A stretch of 64,000 nucleotides of DNA, taken from Tumebacillus permanentifrigoris (GTDB lineage Bacteria; Bacillota; Bacilli; Tumebacillales; Tumebacillaceae). The translations under genes were made by a program, and so were the position numbers. The stretch covers positions 305,792 to 369,791 of the forward strand of contig NZ_QGGL01000001.1 of NCBI RefSeq assembly GCF_003148565.1. Reading direction: 5' to 3'. This document shows, piece after piece, positions 61,299 to 64,000 of this stretch (position 1 is the stretch's first letter; each line of letters starts with the position of its first letter). The notes under the pieces are model-generated. The model was not told the DNA's origin and did not search any database. It worked only from the letters and a program-made list of their open reading frames with translations.

Positions 61299-62414
61299 TC
61301 AATTTGCTCTTGCTCCAACTTGTGAGGGCTGTTGAACGGTTTGAGCCATACTTTGAAGCTTGCCGTAGTTGAATAATCGAACATCATCAGCACTACGTCG
61401 AGCCTGTACGTGTGCCTTTGAGTGTAGCCATCTCTGAACTGATTTCTCAATATCCTCTGTGCTAAATTGAGATTGAGGAAGCTTTCTCTCAATTGAATAA
61501 AGCGTTGTATCACCTTCGACTGTGTAGATCAGCCTATCCTCCGTGCTACTTGGATCTTTCTTGTAGACACGATACATATGTTGATACTGAACGTTAGAGT
61601 TCAACAATACAGGGATACGGTTCGGATAGTTCTGAATTTCTGCCTCATATAAGGTCGGTTCTTGAAATAAAAAAGCTTGAAGACCTTCCTTGACACGCTG
61701 CGACTGTTCAGCACTTAGAAACGCATACTCCTCGTGATTCGAGGTCGCATTGTGAAAGGTCTCTTTCTTCAGTCGTTTATGGCTGACCGTTGTTAGCTGT
61801 CTGAGGTCCGCAACTGAAACATTGGTCAATTCGCCGCTCGGATTACCTGTTGGTGGATTCATTCCGTACAGGAGCCCCACACCCAGCACAAAACAGGTAG
61901 CCGAATCAGAGTGCTTATTTGGCTTGTAGCTGCTTAGAGGTATGACCGTGAAGGTATCCTGATAGGTATCAGATTCCCAAACAATAGCAGGGTGCTTCCC
62001 TTTTAGCTCAGCTCCAAGGCCTGAAAAGTTTACCATCACAATCTGGTTTTTTGTAAAATATGGTAGGTACCCGATGCGGTTATCCGATCCTACATATGTA
62101 GGTACCCTTTTGTTCGCGGCCGTCAGATACGTATCAATACGGCCAAGTGTATCCTTTCTAGATCGAATCACTCGATTGTCTCTCGGGTCTAGCTCATTCT
62201 GTAGAGTGAGCACCTTTTTCAAAACGTCAATAAATTCTGATCGTGTAGGAGTATTATCCGGATCGAGTGGTGTAGTTTCCTCTGTAGTCAACAAGTGGAT
62301 AAAGCCCGCCAGATCGTTATTGGACAGAATCGTCTGAAGTTGCCTAGCAGAATGGTTCCGATCAACTTCTGTCATGGTAAAGAGCTTTGCTAAAAGGTTT
62401 TCCAATGACGACAT
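61299..62414 (-). CDS. Large PemK/MazF-like protein, 371 aa
   Basis: After AGGAGAGAT. Residues ~117-215 resemble the PemK/MazF barrel: KNQIVMVNFSGLG, KGKHPAIVWES, FTVIPLSSYKPNKHSDS, then ELTNVSVADLRQLTTVSHKRL. These match the strands that bear the RNase active site (Arg/Ser/Thr loops), though key residues were not aligned. A unique N-terminal ~110 residues and a C-terminal ~150 residues have no family I recognise. Toxin-like or RNA-binding; it follows a wHTH-like gene. Confidence 0.65.
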   Translation of the reverse strand: MSSLENLLAKLFTMTEVDRNHSARQLQTILSNNDLAGFIHLLTTEETTPLDPDNTPTRSEFIDVLKKVLTLQNELDPRDNRVIRSRKDTLGRIDTYLTAANKRVPTYVGSDNRIGYLPYFTKNQIVMVNFSGLGAELKGKHPAIVWESDTYQDTFTVIPLSSYKPNKHSDSATCFVLGVGLLYGMNPPTGNPSGELTNVSVADLRQLTTVSHKRLKKETFHNATSNHEEYAFLSAEQSQRVKEGLQAFLFQEPTLYEAEIQNYPNRIPVLLNSNVQYQHMYRVYKKDPSSTEDRLIYTVEGDTTLYSIERKLPQSQFSTEDIEKSVQRWLHSKAHVQARRSADDVRLFNYGKLQSMAQTVQQPSQVGARAN

Positions 62415-62470
62415 TTCAAGATCTCTCCTCTTCCGTGTTCTTCACTGCAAGGCTTAGTGGGACACTTACC

Positions 62471-62947
62471 TTAAAGTAGAGCCTTTGCCTCGGCTTTACT
62501 GAGTCCACGGTAGTTCCCGCATCCTAATTCGTGGTTCCAAGATACTTGAACAAAGGGACAACCAAACTCGTTTCCTCCTAGAGCAACATAGCGGTGTTTG
62601 GCTCTAAATACCCCTGGTAACTTCCCAAGTCCTCTCAGGTCAGGAAATGCCCGTTTCAACTCTTCGGCCGAGTGGATGCCCGGGTTTTTGATGAAATAAT
62701 CGAAGACGGGAGCTTGTCGTTCCGTTAAGCCTGCTTGCAGTTCTTTCAACAATCTAACCTGTTTGGAATCCACCACGCCATTTTGCTCATAGTATTCAGC
62801 TTTTACTGCCTGTTCATTGGATTCCTCAATCTCAACGTCTACGCTTTCTACCTCTCCAGAGAGGTATTCCAACAGCGCTCGAAGGTCTTGGGTCGAGGTT
62901 TTAGAATCCGACATATCAAAATGCAACGTAACCTTTTCGAGTTTCAT
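62471..62947 (-). CDS. Hypothetical protein, 158 aa, upstream partner of the PemK-like gene
   Basis: After GGGGGTAAT. Acidic N-terminal part (1-58), then a compact helical region (LTERQAPVFDYFIKNPGIHSAEELKRAFPDL) like a winged helix, ending with Cys-containing EFGCPFVQV...GCGNYRGLSKAEAKALL. It starts the operon, with 56 bases between its stop and the PemK-like start. Order and size suit an antitoxin or regulator, but no family is recognised. Confidence 0.6.
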   Translation of the reverse strand: MKLEKVTLHFDMSDSKTSTQDLRALLEYLSGEVESVDVEIEESNEQAVKAEYYEQNGVVDSKQVRLLKELQAGLTERQAPVFDYFIKNPGIHSAEELKRAFPDLRGLGKLPGVFRAKHRYVALGGNEFGCPFVQVSWNHELGCGNYRGLSKAEAKALL

Positions 62948-62963
62948 TTACAATTACCCCCAA

Positions 62964-62969
62964 AGTATA
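62964..62969 (-). promoter_or_regulatory. Candidate -10 box of the PemK-like operon
   Basis: TATACT on the minus strand with TTGTCT 18 bases upstream; it lies only 17 bases before the ATG, so the transcript would have almost no leader. Confidence 0.3.
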
Positions 62970-63003
62970 TTGATCTAGTCCAAAATTAGACAAGCTTTTA
63001 AAT

Positions 63004-63025
63004 GTTCTCATGAAGTTCTTATGAA
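63004..63025. repeat. Tandem 11-bp operator-like repeats
   Basis: GTTCTCATGAA followed directly by GTTCTTATGAA (one difference), each a near-palindrome, about 57 bases upstream of the operon start. Confidence 0.55.
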
Positions 63026-63212
63026 CAATATATAACCCTCAAGAAGATTCGTCAAGATGATTGACTGAAAAACTTTCCAGAGAATAAGCAGACTCCCACT
63101 TCTCGTTCGACTCTCACACTTGCTGGATGTTCGGTTCATCACAGGAAATCCCGCTCGATCCACTCGCTACGGGCGCAACGTCACACGCACACGAGCAGAA
63201 AAGAAAGCCGCC

Positions 63213-63251
63213 AAAAAGGGAGTCCCCCATCCGGGGTGACTCCCTTTTTTA
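63213..63251 (-). terminator. Terminator of the P450 gene
   Basis: AAGGGAGTC/GACTCCCTT stem with an inner CCCC/GGGG pairing, followed on the minus strand by T-rich sequence. Confidence 0.85.
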
Positions 63252-64000
63252 CGTATGCCAGATCATCTCCAACCCGCCCTTGATCCGCAGGGAAATCGAA
63301 GGTTCCGGCACCGCTGTGAAACTCTCATCCGCCAGTCGCAAGGCCCCGCGCCGCCAGATGCTGGCGAGGATCAGGGTCGCTTCCATCATCGCATACTGAC
63401 TGCCGATGCACGCTCGCGACCCCGCCCCGAACGGCAGGTAGGAAAAACGCGGCCATTCTTGCTCGCGTCGGAAAAAGCGCTCCGGTTGGAACTCCTCCGG
63501 CGCGGGAAACACCTCCGGGTTGCGGTGCAACGCATACGGCGAGATGATGTACGTCCCATGCCCGTCCACCTGATGCCCCGACAGTTCCACCGGTTCGATG
63601 TTCTCGCGCAGGATCGCCCACGCGGGCGGGTACAGCCTGAGCGTTTCTTGGATCACCGCTTGCGCATATGGCAATTTCGCCACATGCTCATACGTAAGCT
63701 CCTCCTCCCCAACCACCTCCGTCACTTCCTGCGTCAACTTCGCCCCGACTTCTGGATGTCGCGCCACGAGATAGAACACCCAACCCAGCAAATTCGCAGT
63801 CGTCTCATGCCCGGCGATCAGGATCGTGAGGATCTGATCGCGCATCTCCTCGTCCGGGCACGCGTTCGCCAGCAAGGGACTGAGCAGTGGCGCACGATTG
63901 CCTTTCATCTGCTGGGCAAACCGATCCAGCACGGCGCGCGAGACTTTGAACGTGCGGTTCATCCGCGTCGGCAATCCCAGTGGAATCGGCACCGGCGAGT
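63249..64000 (-). CDS. Cytochrome P450, C-terminal part (cut by window edge)
   Basis: About 250 residues are present and the start lies beyond the right edge. I-helix oxygen site AGHETT, K-helix ETLRLYPP (Glu-x-x-Arg), PERF motif QPERFF, and the haem loop FGAGSRACIGSQYA with the Cys ligand are intact. The sequence resembles fatty-acid-type (CYP102-like) P450s; no reductase domain follows. Substrate and redox partner unknown. Confidence 0.95.
   Translation of the reverse strand, partial: SPVPIPLGLPTRMNRTFKVSRAVLDRFAQQMKGNRAPLLSPLLANACPDEEMRDQILTILIAGHETTANLLGWVFYLVARHPEVGAKLTQEVTEVVGEEELTYEHVAKLPYAQAVIQETLRLYPPAWAILRENIEPVELSGHQVDGHGTYIISPYALHRNPEVFPAPEEFQPERFFRREQEWPRFSYLPFGAGSRACIGSQYAMMEATLILASIWRRGALRLADESFTAVPEPSISLRIKGGLEMIWHT

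Larger units (their letters stand above)
62948..63248. other. AT-rich intergenic region (301 bases)
   Basis: Contains the promoter area of the PemK-like operon with tandem repeats (63004-63025) and the P450 terminator near its right end. Between about 63060 and 63212 I see no gene or structure. Confidence 0.5.

Overview
The window looks like a chromosomal segment of a moderately GC-rich, endospore-forming, motile member of the Bacillota. Gene content (KinB-like kinase with a 5TM sensor, YthAB/CIO-type bd oxidase, HTH_40-type RecQ, an Est2-like carboxylesterase) and strong AGGAGG ribosome-binding sites point to the Alicyclobacillaceae, perhaps Tumebacillus; that placement is inference. I saw no rRNA, tRNA, CRISPR array, insertion sequence or prophage. 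Most genes end in clear intrinsic terminators.

Layout. 0-1.2 kb: start of a ROK repressor, a candidate small RNA, and a protein made of two LuxR-type HTH domains. 1.4-7.6 kb: an ABC peptide importer operon led by a class-I glutamine-amidotransferase-like hydrolase. 7.8-11.1 kb: a small membrane protein, beta-carbonic anhydrase, a GalT/HIT-like protein and a small GNAT cassette that resembles a toxin-antitoxin locus. 11-24 kb: mostly housekeeping genes (recQ, uppP, deoD, an MFS carrier, cydAB, motAB), plus a candidate small RNA at 15.7 kb. 24-31 kb: a YunD-like metallophosphatase, SDR, a membrane-anchored dCTP-deaminase/dUTPase-fold protein, dfrA-thyA, an esterase and an ATP-grasp ligase. 31.5-36 kb: an operon coupling an FMN-binding protein, ApbE, an NqrB/RnfD-like membrane protein and a two-component system, that is, a flavin-based membrane electron-transfer module with its own regulator. 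37-45 kb: a FAD enzyme behind a purine riboswitch, a SulP transporter, a secreted lipoprotein and C39-protease pair, SDR and an APC permease. 45-57 kb: hrpB, a NERD-nuclease/helicase, AlkD-like and LRAT-like proteins, a DUF4832 glycosidase-like protein, a methyltransferase, an RRNPP-type HTH-TPR regulator with a tiny exported peptide immediately downstream, a chemoreceptor and a KinB-like kinase. 58-61 kb: an ABC-2 exporter. 61-63 kb: a PemK/MazF-like operon with tandem operator-like repeats and an adjacent small RNA. The window ends inside a cytochrome P450 gene.

The most interesting parts are the RRNPP regulator/peptide pair (53.3-54.7 kb), the guanine-type riboswitch in front of a FAD oxidoreductase (38.6 kb), the flavinylation operon with its own two-component system (31.5-35.9 kb), the PemK-like operon with a nearby small RNA (61.1-63.0 kb), and the dCTP-deaminase-fold membrane protein beside thyA-dfrA (27.1-29.3 kb). 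All functional statements come from reading the sequence; no database search was run.
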